Shown here piece by piece: positions 12,253 through 24,200 of a DNA stretch of 64,000 nucleotides. The notes beneath the pieces were generated by a model. That model worked only from the letters and a program-made list of their open reading frames with translations, was not told the DNA's origin and did not search any database. Source of the DNA: Trogon surrucura (Eukaryota; Chordata; Aves; Trogoniformes; Trogonidae). The stretch lies in NCBI GenBank assembly GCA_020746105.1, contig CM036632.1, positions 3,968,001 through 4,032,000 on the forward strand. Direction: 5' to 3'. Within the stretch, counting starts at the first letter, position 1. The number at the start of each line of letters is the position of its first letter. The position numbers were made by a program, and so were the translations under genes.

Positions 12253-15200
12253 GTGAGTCGGGGCAGGGGGGGATCTTCCCGCCCTCCGCTTCTCCGTCCT
12301 CTCCCGCCCCTCGCAAGGCCGTTAACCGGAGCTCCTAGCGGGGCTTGTCCTCCGCCGCCGTCTCCCTGGGCTGGGCTAGGAGGGGCTGTCCCCCCCTCAG
12401 GGATGGAGGGGAGGCGAGATGCGCTGGGGGCCATGAGGGGGCGGTGAGGGGGCTCAAATGGCGGCGGCGGGGCCGGGTAGTGCCGGTGGCCCCTCTCCCT
12501 GCGGGCGTGCGGAGGCCCCGGGGAGCCGGTTCCCCGTCTGACGGCGCCGAAATCACCCCTCGGTGGGGAGGGGTGTTCACAGGGGCTGTGAGGTGCGCCC
12601 AGCTCCCCACCCCTTCCTTTCGGGGATGCCGGGGCGTTAATGCCAATTAAAGCTTTATTAGAGGTGATGCTGGTCCCAGCTGTCCGTCGGGGTGGGCCGG
12701 GGGCCACGTTGGGTCCCGTTGGGTTTGGGGTGTGGTGGCCGGGGTCCCCCTCAGAGCCCGACTCGCCATCCCGGGGTTTCCTGTGGTTGAGGGGTCCCGG
12801 GGTCCCAGCCCGCAGTTCCACAGTTCTGTGTGTGTGTGTAGATCCATCTCTAGGTAGTTACGTAACTCTCCAGTGATCGGAACGGGTGGTGCTTAGAGGA
12901 AAGGTATAGAAAGAGGATGCTGTGTTATGTTTAGAAAGAATCGGGGACGGTTACCTTTGCGATTGCGAAGTAAGTGGTGAAAGCGGGATGAATGTAAATG
13001 TTTTTTCTCCTCTTTCTAAAGCAGCCGATGGCGAAAGAGTGAAGTTGCTGTGGCTTTTCTGTGTGTACTTCCATGTTGTCTTCTAAGGGAAAACCTTTGG
13101 TTTCTTCATGCAGTTGGAAGTACTTAAAGATTCGAGCGTTTCTCTTTTGTCTCTATAAATCCTTATGAGATCCGTGGTATCTGTTTTTTTCCACAATCTT
13201 TGCTGAAGTTTCTGAGCTAGTAGCTCTTTTTTATCTCTCTTTTTTTTTAATTCTGCCCTCCAGGAGATCGTAAGTGGAGAGAGTGAGGAGGAAAGTAACG
13301 GTGTCAACTTGATGGAGTTCTCGGATGAGATCCTTTTGCACATTCTCAGCTACGTCCCTTGCACAGACCTTGTCCTGAACGTCAGGAGAACCTGCAGGAA
13401 ACTTGCAACGCTTTGCCTTGACAAGAGCCTAACCCACACGGTTTTGCTTCAGAAAGACTATAAGGTGGGGAGAGTAGCTTATTTCTTCCGTTAGCTGTGA
13501 AGACAAATCTGACTTGTGGAAAAAATGCCAAGAAGTAGAAGCTTCCAGTGTGTCTGCGTAGATGAAACGAGCTCTGAAATCAAATAAACAATAAACTGTT
13601 TTATGAAAGCATTTGTTTTCCAGAATGCTTTGTTAGAACAGCTCTGTCCTCTCTTAGTTATATAAAATGCCGTTAGTGAAAACTATCTTCTCTGTGTTTC
13701 TGGAAGCCGAAATGAAATTAAGCACGACTTTCCGTTTGTAGCTGTGGTTGTGCAGAGTTATCTTTTTCTCAAAATATGTTTTCTGTGTTGTTGCACGAAA
13801 AAATCTTGTGCGTATTGCTGCCAGGCACGCAGTCGGCTAAGCCAGAAATTTTGTATGTGTTATAACAAAAAAAAACCCCAAAAACTTGGGAATGAAGGGT
13901 GGTACATTTTATGAGGACTGTATCACCAAGTGCAGGCAAGGGGAAAGCTCTTACTCGTTTCCAAAACAGGAAATTGGGTGAAGGAGAATGGAAACATCCT
14001 CCTTTCAGTCTGAGTTTCTGTATCTGTTCTGTAGATAGCTAGTTCTGCTGAAATAGCTTTGCTTTTAGAAAAGGGAGCTGGTCCTCCGTTCCCTTGTCAG
14101 CTGCTGAATGGATTGGGCCTCACAGTCAGTAATGCAGAACTGCACAGACTAAGGCTCTAAAAAGTGTAATCCTAAAAACGGCAAAGTGGGGCAGACTAAA
14201 GGCAGCTACCAGTGGTATAATAATTCTTAGGCTGTGGTAGCATCCTGAAACCTTCGGATGAGCCGCGTGATCTAAGTACCAACCGCTCTTATCTCCGTCT
14301 TCAGGTGGGAAACTGAGTTAGTGCACAGCCTTGCCGTATGTCTCACCGCATGTGGTTTTTTTTGAGCGCAGGTAAACAAAGACAAAGTGAAGCAGCTGAT
14401 GAGGGATATTGGAAAAGAGATTTACCAGCTGAACTTGGCCGGGTGCTATTGGCTGCCCAGCTCCACTATTGATCACGTAACGCGATGCAAGAACCTGGTG
14501 AAACTGAACTTGTCGGGCTGCCACGTCACCTCTCTCCGTCTCTCGAAGATGCTGTCCACGCTCCAGCACCTCCGCTCCCTGGCGATAGACGTAAATCCAG
14601 GTTTCGACGCCAGCCAGCTGAGCAGCGAGTGTAAAGCCACTCTTAGCCGCGTCTCGGAACTGAAGCAAACCCTCTACACGCCGTCGTATGGCGTCGTTCC
14701 GTGCTGCACTAGCCTTGAGAAATTGCTGCTTTATTTTGAGATCCTCGATCGCTCGCGAGAAGGTTTTATGCTCTCTGGGCAGCTAATGGTAGGCGAGAGC
14801 AACGTGCCCCATTACCAGAACCTCCGCGTCTTCTACGCCAGGCTGGCTCCTGGCTACGTGAATCAGGAGGTGGTGAGGCTGTACTTGGCGGTGCTGAGCG
14901 ATCGGACTCCCGAGAACCTTCACGCTTTCCTTATTTCTGCCCCCGGTAGCTTTGCGGAGACGGGAGCCACTAAAAATCTCCTGGACTCTATGGCTCGAAA
15001 CGTACGTCTGGATGCTTTACAATTGCCCAAAGCCTGGATTAATGGCTCTGGGCTCCTGCAACACTTGAAGTTCAACAACCCTTTCTACTTCAGCTTTAGC
15101 CGATGCACCTTATCTGGGGGCCACCTGATCCAGAGGGTTATCAACGGTGGGAAGGATCTTAAAAGCTTGACCAGCTTGAACCTCAGTGGCTGCGTTCACT

Positions 15201-18200
15201 GTCTGGCACCGGAGTCCTTGTTTCGAAGAGCGGAAGATGACATTGACAGCAGCATTCTGGAAAGCCTGGTGGTGTCTTGCTGCAACCTGAGGCACCTCAA
15301 CCTCTCTGCAGCTCACCACCACAGCTCGGAAAGCATAGGGAACCACTTGTGCCAGCTTCTGTCCAGGCTAAAGCACCTGCTCTCGCTAGCGCTGCCCGTT
15401 TGCTCCATCACGGATGTCGCCGCCAACGTGGAGAAGCCTAAGCCTCCCACAGCGTCCAGTTTGGTGCCCCAAACGTTTGGAAGGAAAGTTCGGATCGGGA
15501 TACAGACGTATCCAAGGAACTTAGCGGACCAGGCAAGTCAGAAGCTAGAGTCTTCGGTGTTCTGGGCTCTGATGGGAAGCCTCCGATTTTTGGAAACCTT
15601 GGAAATAATCGGATCCAGTTTTTCCTCTGCCATGCCCCGCAACGAGCCGGCGATTCGGAACTCGTTGCCTCCTTGCGTCCGGGCGCAGAGCGTGGGCGAT
15701 TCGGAGGTGGCCGCCATTAGCCAGTTGACTTACTTGCAGAGCCTCACCTTAGCACAACTGCCAAATATCCTTACTGGCTCTGGGCTGATTAGCATTGGGT
15801 TGCAGTGCCAGCACTTGCGGACTCTTTCCTTGGCCAACCTGGGCATGATGGGGAAAATGATCTATATGTCTGCTCTCATGGACATGCTGAAACACTGCAA
15901 GTGTCTCAGAGATCTCAGGTGAGGGGCTGCCACTGAACATCCCCGTTTTGTTTGTGGATCTGCAGAAATGTAACGCGTGGCTTGTTGTGTTAAAACTGCA
16001 GGTTTTGGTCCAAAGTAGCTGCAATGGCTTGAAAATTGGGTATTTTCCTTCCTGACTTGTGGAGAACAGGAAGGCATCACATGCTGGCTTTGAAGGCTCA
16101 GGGTATGCCTTTGAATCGGTGTTTTAAGAGCAAAAAAATCTCTGCTGCAAGTACCTACCTTTTAGATAAGGAAGAGTGGATGCTGCATATTCGGGAGCTA
16201 GCAGCCTGTAAGGGCTACGTTAAAATATGCCACGCCTTTGACTTTTTGGCTTTATGTGCACACATACCTCTGAAATTTCCAGAAAGGAAGAGACTCCTAT
16301 AATAGCTGGATAATGCAGATTTCTCCTTAGGTTTCCCAGTGAGATATTTTTCTGGCTTTGTTTCTTATTCAAGTATACCTCTTTTTCTTTTCTCCTTCCT
16401 TCCTTTCTTTTTCTTTTCTCCTTCCTTCCTTTCTTTTTCTTTTCTCCTTCCTTCCTTTCTTTTTCTTTTCTCCTTCCTTCCTTTCTTTTTCTTTTCTCCT
16501 TCCTTCCTTTCTTTTTCTTTTCTCCTTCCTTTCTTTTTCTTTTCTTGATGCTCTGTTGAAAGATTTCCAAATTTAAGAGTTTGTCCTGTTGAAGTTCCTT
16601 TCTTGGAACTGATCCGAAAAGGTGCATAAAGCTGCTTCATGGTAGTCAAAATGTGCTTATGAAATCAAAGGGCACAAACTGTGACTGTTTCCTTGCACCA
16701 GTCCCTATCAACACAAATGTTATTACTCGAGAAAAATGCTTTTTTTAAAAATTTTTTCTTTCTTTCTTATGTTTTCTCCGGATCAGCTTCTATTGTTGAA
16801 GCTGCTAGACCTGTCAGTTCTGTTGCCATCTTCTGACAAAACGGGTCTAAAATATCAAACAGTAGTAAAAGAAAGGTCACTCCTGTGATCGCCAAGACAG
16901 CATAACTAAAATTATTGCTCATCAGCTCGGACGGGTATTTGTGTGCCTGTTCCTGATCCATTGCAACAGTGAAGGGAGCCAGAGTGACTGAAACACCTCG
17001 GGAGGGTTTTATTTTTCCACCGTTTCCCATCATAAACAGGCAAGCACCGTGTTGGTCTCTCATCCAAGGGATGGTGCCTGTTGGAAATTCGCTTCCTTAA
17101 CGGCTTGGGTCACCTGAACGGGTCTCTAACCTTCAGGAGACCAAGCAGCCACGGAGGAGCTAAGATGTGGGGAAGGAGGTTTGGGTGTGCAGCGTTGCTT
17201 CGCTCAAGTCTGGGCCCTGTGGTTTCCAGAGACTTTGAAATGGAGGCCAAGAGCGCTGAAGATGGGAGGCAGCTGGAGATGGGAGGCAGCGTAGAGCCTT
17301 GAATAAAGGACAGACAAGGGAGTCTCCTTGTAACAACCAGGCAGCTCCATGTAAGCTGTTGCTGTTCTTTCCTGAGCAAAGTCTAAGGTTTTATATAGGT
17401 TTAAGAGGATTTTAATGTTTAGCACCTCCTGCTAATAATGCAGTTTCCTTTTCATTTGACTAAAGCTCTGCTGCTTTTACCCTTTTTCCCCCCTCCACAT
17501 TTTCCAGGCTGAGAAACTAGTTTTAAGGGGCTATTCCAAAGCAACATTGTCATCTAGCGAGTGAAAAGCGGTATTGCAAGTATGGCTGTCATACCCCAGG
17601 GATTAACCTGGAAACCTGCTGTGAAGCTGCCACAGATTCTGTGCCTGAACTCACAGTGGGCCGCTAATGCAGCTGAAAAATCGAAGAGCTTCCCCGTTTC
17701 CTTACTATTAATTTTAAACTATTACCCAAAGTGCCGTTAGGATCTCTTCAGGCAGTGCTACCTGACCAGCAGTCACAGGCTGAGACTAAAACAGAATTCA
17801 TCAATTAACAGGATTAAGTTGCTGAGGTCCCTCCCGCGTACTACAAAAGCCCGTGTGCCGAGATTATCCAGATCGGGTTGGGACAGACAGCTTGTTGTCA
17901 CCTAACGGATTAACCTTCTTGGAGCTCGTGGCCTTGCTGACCCAATGACTGGGATTCCCGAGTACTCTGAGGTCCTGTCGTAGTAAATCTGCACTAAGCA
18001 GATGTCCTCCTCTGGCCACACTGGCCCTGAGCAGATTTGGCTTCCCTCAGGCCGGTCTCTGCGAGGGAGTCGTCCCATCAGTTGAAACGTAGACCCCTCG
18101 TCGGTCGGGTGTGGCTTCGCTGTGTCGTTTCACCATCCTGCTCTGGGCTGTGATGTGAGGTTGTGGATAGCCATCGTAGAGGATCCTGTCTCTCCTCTCT

Positions 18201-21200
18201 GGGCCAAGTGTTTAAGATAAAAGTTGAAGTGATGGTGGTTGTTCTTCCTCTGGGAGAGCAGTAGATTTGACCCTTTGCCATCCTCTGACTGGGGAACGCT
18301 GGTTGTGGTTACTCTTGGCTCAGAGGCCCAAGTTCTCCATCACCATGTGTGCATCGTGAATTGTTTGTCATGCCTGCTTCTCTCCAGGCAGTAAAGTGAA
18401 GATGACCCGTGTGATCGGTGTTTGGGGCACTGGAGCAGTAAGTCCTTAAATCCACATCCACTGCTCGGCGGATGTCGGGTGACGAAAGCCAAGGCTGTGC
18501 TTGTCGTAAGGCCAGGATAAGACCCATCTGACCCGACACACTTTGTGGAAAGCTTGCAAAATCAGCGTTACTCCCTGTGGGTGCCAGAATTCTACAGTTT
18601 AGGAGCCTTTCTGCCTATTTATGTCCTTGTCCTTTAGCACACACTGTTTGAAAGTAACTAGCAAGCAAGAGGTCTGAGCCTGCAGTGTGGGGTTTGTCAC
18701 TGTTGGCACGAGCAGGCAGAAGGTGATCGCGCGTGGAAGCGAAACAGGCGGTGGGGTTGCTGGTTCCTCCCTTTGCCAGCCCCTCCGTGACTGTGCCGCC
18801 TTCCCTCTCGTCTGAAAAACGGCCCAGCACCACGAATTGCCTGTTGACTTGGATTTTTTTTTGTTTATTCTCGCAGGCTGGAACAGCCGTACTTCTGTGC
18901 GGGCGCCCAGTTCTTCCAGGCACTGAGTCACTGCTCCTCTCTCCAGCGGCTTTGCATCGTCTCCCGGAGCGGGACTCTGCAGTCTGACGCAGTGATGTCA
19001 TTCATGGCCAACTGCCTTGAGGTCATCATGTGCCACATGTTTATGGGAGAGTCTCTTACCGTTTGCAAAAATCTCCAGCAATCTATTGTCCGGAGGTGAG
19101 TGCGGAAAGGGGTTGATGTGGGATTTCTGGAGCTGTCGAAGATTTATCTCCCTTTCCTCGCTTGCCAAGGTTTATGTGGCTTGAAGCGCTTGTTCCAAGA
19201 AGCTAATAGGTACCGCGTAACCACTTGGCACGTGAGCTGGCGTCTTACTTTAATAAGAGTGAATCAGTGAAATATTTGAAGGTATTATATGAATTTTTGA
19301 TTCCATTCCCACCCATGTTCTCCGCAGTTCCGTTGGCGGAGCTGGAGTTCTGGATGTAAAGCTCCGTCGTAAATCAAACGACACTTTCCGCGTAAACAAA
19401 ACATCTGCCGACATTTTAAGTACTGAGAGATTTGACCTTGAAGCTTTCCTCCTTTCCCACAAGTGACTAAGATAATTTTCTGTCCTCTAATCACTTGTAA
19501 ATGTCACTTACTGATAATCCCCTGGCAGCGCAATTCAAAGCCTTTAAATGGTTGTTGTGAAGGGTTTTTCTTGGGGGGGGGGGGGAATGTGTGTGCGTGG
19601 GGGAGAATTCGCAGGAGCTGCCTTTGCAGGTTTGGCAGTTCTTAAATGCGTTTTGCTTGGCCCCTCGCAGCGTTCTGAGGCTCACGTGGTGGGAAGCGTT
19701 TGTGTGCGAGCCGTGAACTGCGTTTGAAAAGAGAGCTTTTGAATTACGCCTGGCATTTTGAAATCTTCTAATGGCGGCGGGCACCTTACAAAATATTTCC
19801 CATGCAACAGACTTCCCATTACGATTTCCCTTTCTCTACGGCTTTTTCTCCGCCTCCAGTCTGTTTCCTTTGTCACCTACTGTTGCTTTGCCTTGTTAAG
19901 CCCTAATAAAAATTTCAAATCGCACGGCATTATTGCTGCATCCTAAAGGGTGCTCCTCCCCCCCCAGCCTTTCTCCGGCTTCAGACTGACTTATTACACT
20001 TGGCTTGTTTCCGCGGATCAAATCCAGGAGAGCCCGTGACTGTATTATCCCGAACCGCACACGAGATCGCTGCTGCCTCTGAAAGGGTCTGTGTCCTTCT
20101 GGGATAGGGATTGGTGGAAACATCGAAGTAAATTCCTTGTGGTGTGACAAGGATTCTTTGAGTAAAGAACCAAAAATCCACGGGTTTTGGTTTTGTGTTT
20201 TACCCCCGCTCCTCTGAGATGCCAGTGCAGCACCGGCCAAAATTTTAATATCTACTGAGTAGAAATATGCTGTTCTGCAGTGTTTTTTCCTCTCTTTTTC
20301 CTCTGTCGTGGACGTATTCCCACTACATTCTCTACCTTTTAATAATTTAAACCTTGGGAACTTTCCAAAGAGCAGCTGATGCCTTGTGGAAACGTTAAAA
20401 ACTATTTTTATATTTAGCAACACTTCTGGCTGTCACACTATTTTTCTTCTTTTGTATTTTATTAATAGAGACGTTTGTATGAAAACAGGATTTTTTGATT
20501 TTTTTTTTTTTTTTTTTTTGCCCCCAGAAGAGAGCATCTGTTCGCGCTGCAAATTCTACACCTGAAGTCATAATGCTCTGTGACATTGTAATTGGTGGCT
20601 CTGGAAACGATTTTGATGTCACGTAAGATTATGACTTCAGGAGGAGGATAAGCGGTGGGAGCAGATGCTCTCCTAAGCAACAAAGATCCCCTTCTCATGC
20701 AACTGTCTCTAGTAATAAAATGGAAGGAGCAAAATACAGAAAATTTATGTGTAAGCAAAGCCTGGAGTCTTCCACGAGCCATCGGTGAGTCTTTCACCAC
20801 GTGACTTTTCCAGTGATCCCGTTCTCATCCTTGCACAAATGTGCCTTCACGTGGGGTCAGGAATTGACTTTCTCTTGGCTGCCTTTTCCCCGCTGCTCCA
20901 AGGGCAAGGAGACGTGCGGTAAAATCTGTGTGGGAGCGAGTTCATTGCTGAAACCCGTGGATAAGGCTCTAATTCACACAGCGTGGCTTCCTCTGAAAAT
21001 GTGCTGCTGCTGTCTCTTTAATCCAAGTTTTAACTCGGAAGAGCCCATTGGGCAGCGAGTTTGAAGTTGTGTATCCTTGTGCCAGAATGAAATAAGGTGA
21101 TTTATCTTTTTTTTTTTTTTTTCTTTTTTTGTCTGTTCATTTGGCGTGTGTGCAGATTCTGCCTGTGCGGGGAAGCCGTGGTGAGGGGATGGGAATGAGG

Positions 21201-24200
21201 AGGCGAGAGGAGGAAAGGGGAGGCTGGGAGCCTTTTCTTTGTTTGCTCCCTTTCTTGAGCTGGGGGATTTGATCCATTAAGGCTTAGAGTTCCTGTCTTA
21301 GGGCTACAGAGATGGTGTTTTTTAGCCCGAGCGATGGCTGCCTATGAACAGGGAGATGGAGCAAAAGCGACTCCCATTCTCCCGGTGCTTCTAAAAAAAA
21401 AAGAAATGTAAGTGGGATCTAGAAAGGCCCGGGGCTGGGCACGCACCGGTGGTTTGCTGCAGGTGGGAGGGCTGGAATCCGCACTCCGGCGCTGCGCGGT
21501 CTGTTTTCAGCCGTGGGTGCACGGGAGGGCTCGGGTCCCAGAAGCGACTGGGACCGACTGGTGGAGAACAGACCGGTTTCAGGTGCGGAGTTTTGCTGGC
21601 AGATGGTGTGTGTGCAGGGTGTGGGGATGGGAGCTTGGGTATTAAATCTCCCGCGGCACACCGGCGGCTCGAAGCCTGAACGGATTCTCAAGCTCTTCCC
21701 CTCGACTGTACAATAAGGAGAGTGTTCTGTATTTCTGTTCTTTCGGCCCGAAGACAGAGTCGCTCTCGTGTCTGTAGTCTTGTGAGAGCTCTAAGCCAGG
21801 CCCTGTGGTGTCCAGTTTTCTTGTGGGCAGTTTTCTGGCTGCAGTCCGTTGCTGTTGGGGACAGATTACTGCGTGTTTGTCATTAAAAGCCTCTGATTCA
21901 GTTCTGCCTCTTTTTGCCACGAAACACGGTAAGCAGCACACTGCTCATCTGGAGCCCTCATCAGCAAACAAGAGGCTTGCAAGGGCAAGGTCTCCTCTGA
22001 GCTTTACAGAGACTGTTTCCCTCCGGGCAGATAAATCACTGCAGTGTTTTTCTCTTATTCTTTTTTTTTTTCTTCTGTGTGAATTGGACGGGTGATCTCC
22101 TTTATGGTTCAGGGAGATACTCTGTGCACATAACAAGGTCCTAGTGGTTACCGGGAGATGCGGCTTGAATGATCCATATCCACTTCCCTCATCTTCCTTG
22201 GATTTCACATGTGACAGAGGTCTAGTCTCAGTTTCTCTGTAAAATGATGGGTTTTTTTCCCTATCACATGGTGCTCAGCTGCTGCCACACTTCAGATAGC
22301 AGGGCATCTAACGAACACAGTGTTTTCCCTTTTGTGCTTGGACCTTAACTTTGCCAAAATGCTTAGCTCCGAGCGCGTGTTGTTTTTGTTTAGAGAGCTC
22401 TTCCGTTCAGACCACTGCAGAATTCCAGAAACACTAAAATACCACAATTTGTGGACCCACGGTTGGGGGTTCAAGCGTGACCTCAGACCTGTTGCTGTGC
22501 AAAGAGGCTTCTTTGCAGAAGAGGGAGATTTTGGGGCCGGGTTGCTGGGCTAGGATTCTTTCTAAAGGCTTGCAAGAGCTGTTTGTCCAAAGCCCCCGTC
22601 CCCTCCCCGTGGGTGCTTCGAGCAGCTCTTTTCGCGAGGGTTCCCACACTGTTATTTTGTGAAATAGTCAGTAGATGGAGCTGTGACCTATGGAAGGTGT
22701 CTCGCTGCTTACTGGTGTGTTGCATGCTAAATAATCGTCTTTTTACGCCTGTTTTTCTCTGCCCCAGAAATCTTGCGGGCAAGGAATTTGGATGACTTCA
22801 GGATTGCACAGCTACCTGGCGTGGTTAGTGGGCACTTCGCAAATGTGCAGGAGAAGTTGCTTTCCCCGTGAAGCTTACTGGCAAAAACCAGGCTGGAAGA
22901 GAGGATGGGAAATGCTTTGGCAAATATCCCCTTGGCCTCAAGGACAGATTTTGTTTTCCAGCGAGTTCCTTTAGAATTTTGTCGGTTTTAGCTTAAGTGT
23001 TTAGCTGGCTCCTGCCTTTGTAACAGTTTCAAGGACTCTGCAACACCAGACAATACGAGCCTGTGAAAAGTCCTTGAGAAAAACACCTTGAAAAAGATCA
23101 AGAAAGCAACAATAAAATAAAACCAACTCAAAGCAAAACAGAAACTCTCTGAGAGCGCGGTCTCATTAGGGATTCTTCATACACAGGGGAGAAAGTGTCA
23201 AGGCGTGGAGGTGAGTTGTGATTTATAGAAACGCAAGCCGAGTCGAGCCACGGTAGAGAGCGCGGTCAGGAAGTGAAAGACCGCGGCGCAGCCGGTGTGC
23301 GCTTTGGGCAGTGGGTGGGGAACTGGCCTCAGCTCTTCACGTCTCCCAAAAGCACCGTTTTACTCTCCTGGAGTCTGATAGCCGTGGGGAGACGGTGCAG
23401 TGGGCTGGGGCTGCCTGGGGTCCTCCTGCAGCATCGCCCGAGAGCTGTGGGGTCTGAGGGGCAGTTGGTGGTCCCAGCTCAAGCTCCTGTAGCCCCCGTT
23501 CCCCTGGGCAGGCTGGCTACCTGTCTCCAGCAAATGGCTTTGCAGAGTGAGTGTGGGACTTGGGTGACTCCGGGGGTTCGCCAGTGCTGGGAAGAGCAGA
23601 GTTTTTTTACTGTTTTAGTACAGCCTGCCTGTTCTGGGGATCCAAGAGATAGAGAAAGAGAAACATTAACTTAACCTTCCTTCTGCCTGCGTCAGGTGTG
23701 AACACCTCTTAGTTTGAAGTGACTTTCACAATAGGACTCCTGCCACTTTCCAGGAATAGCTATTTCGGTTTGAATTTGCTCTCGCTGTTTAAGCTTCTGT
23801 AGCGTTCTTTAAGTTTTCCCCTGCTTGTTATTGTCCTTTTTTAACATGAAACTCTTGGCTGGATCTTACCTTTCCTTAAACTGCTGATTCTGGTGCCCCG
23901 GTGAGGCTGTGTGAGCCATGATGCCTGCTGAAGCGATGAAGCACCCTCCTGGGATTCAGCTGCAGAAATAGGGCTTCCAGGTGTGAGCACGGGGGTGAAA
24001 CTGAGTATTTGGAAAGTGCTGAGTGACCCAGTCGCTCTCCTGGCATTTAGCAGAGGACTGAACTATCACAAATGAATTTTTGCTCACCTTAGAGCTAAGC
24101 ATTCCACCTCCGCCCCTCTCCTTCTTGCTATTGCCCTGGATATCCCTGCAGTATTCCTTTTGCCTGGATTCTCACTCTGGGCTCAGCCTCAGAAAAGCCC

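Larger units (their letters stand above)
11920..12560 (+). promoter_or_regulatory. FBXL18: FBXL18 CpG-island promoter
   Basis: A dense CpG stretch without a TATA box surrounds FBXL18 exon 1. It carries ATGGCGGC/YY1-type motifs at 11968, 11990-12001 (one mismatch) and 12048-12059, and ETS-like CCGGAAG motifs near 12120. Closely spaced YY1 sites just after the start site are typical of TATA-less housekeeping promoters, so transcription probably starts at about 11950-12050. The exact start is not determinable here. Confidence 0.75.
15919..18876 (+). other. FBXL18: FBXL18 intron 3
   Basis: A 2958-bp intron containing the 26-bp polypyrimidine tandem repeat (16376-16546) and a small open frame on the opposite strand (16767-17063). 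From about 17070 to 18870 I see nothing else that I can support. Confidence 0.85.

Noticed and set aside
11901..12821. 306-codon - strand frame over the FBXL18 promoter
   Set aside because: Proline/arginine-rich antisense of the CpG island, no domain, covers FBXL18 exon 1.
13083..13343. - strand frame with lysine-rich, coiled-coil-like translation
   Set aside because: It is the reverse of the polypyrimidine tract and exon 2 start of FBXL18; the lysine run comes from the T-rich acceptor region.
16376..16546. Regular 26-bp spacing considered as a CRISPR-like array
   Set aside because: Copies are contiguous with no unique spacers, and this is a vertebrate intron: a minisatellite.
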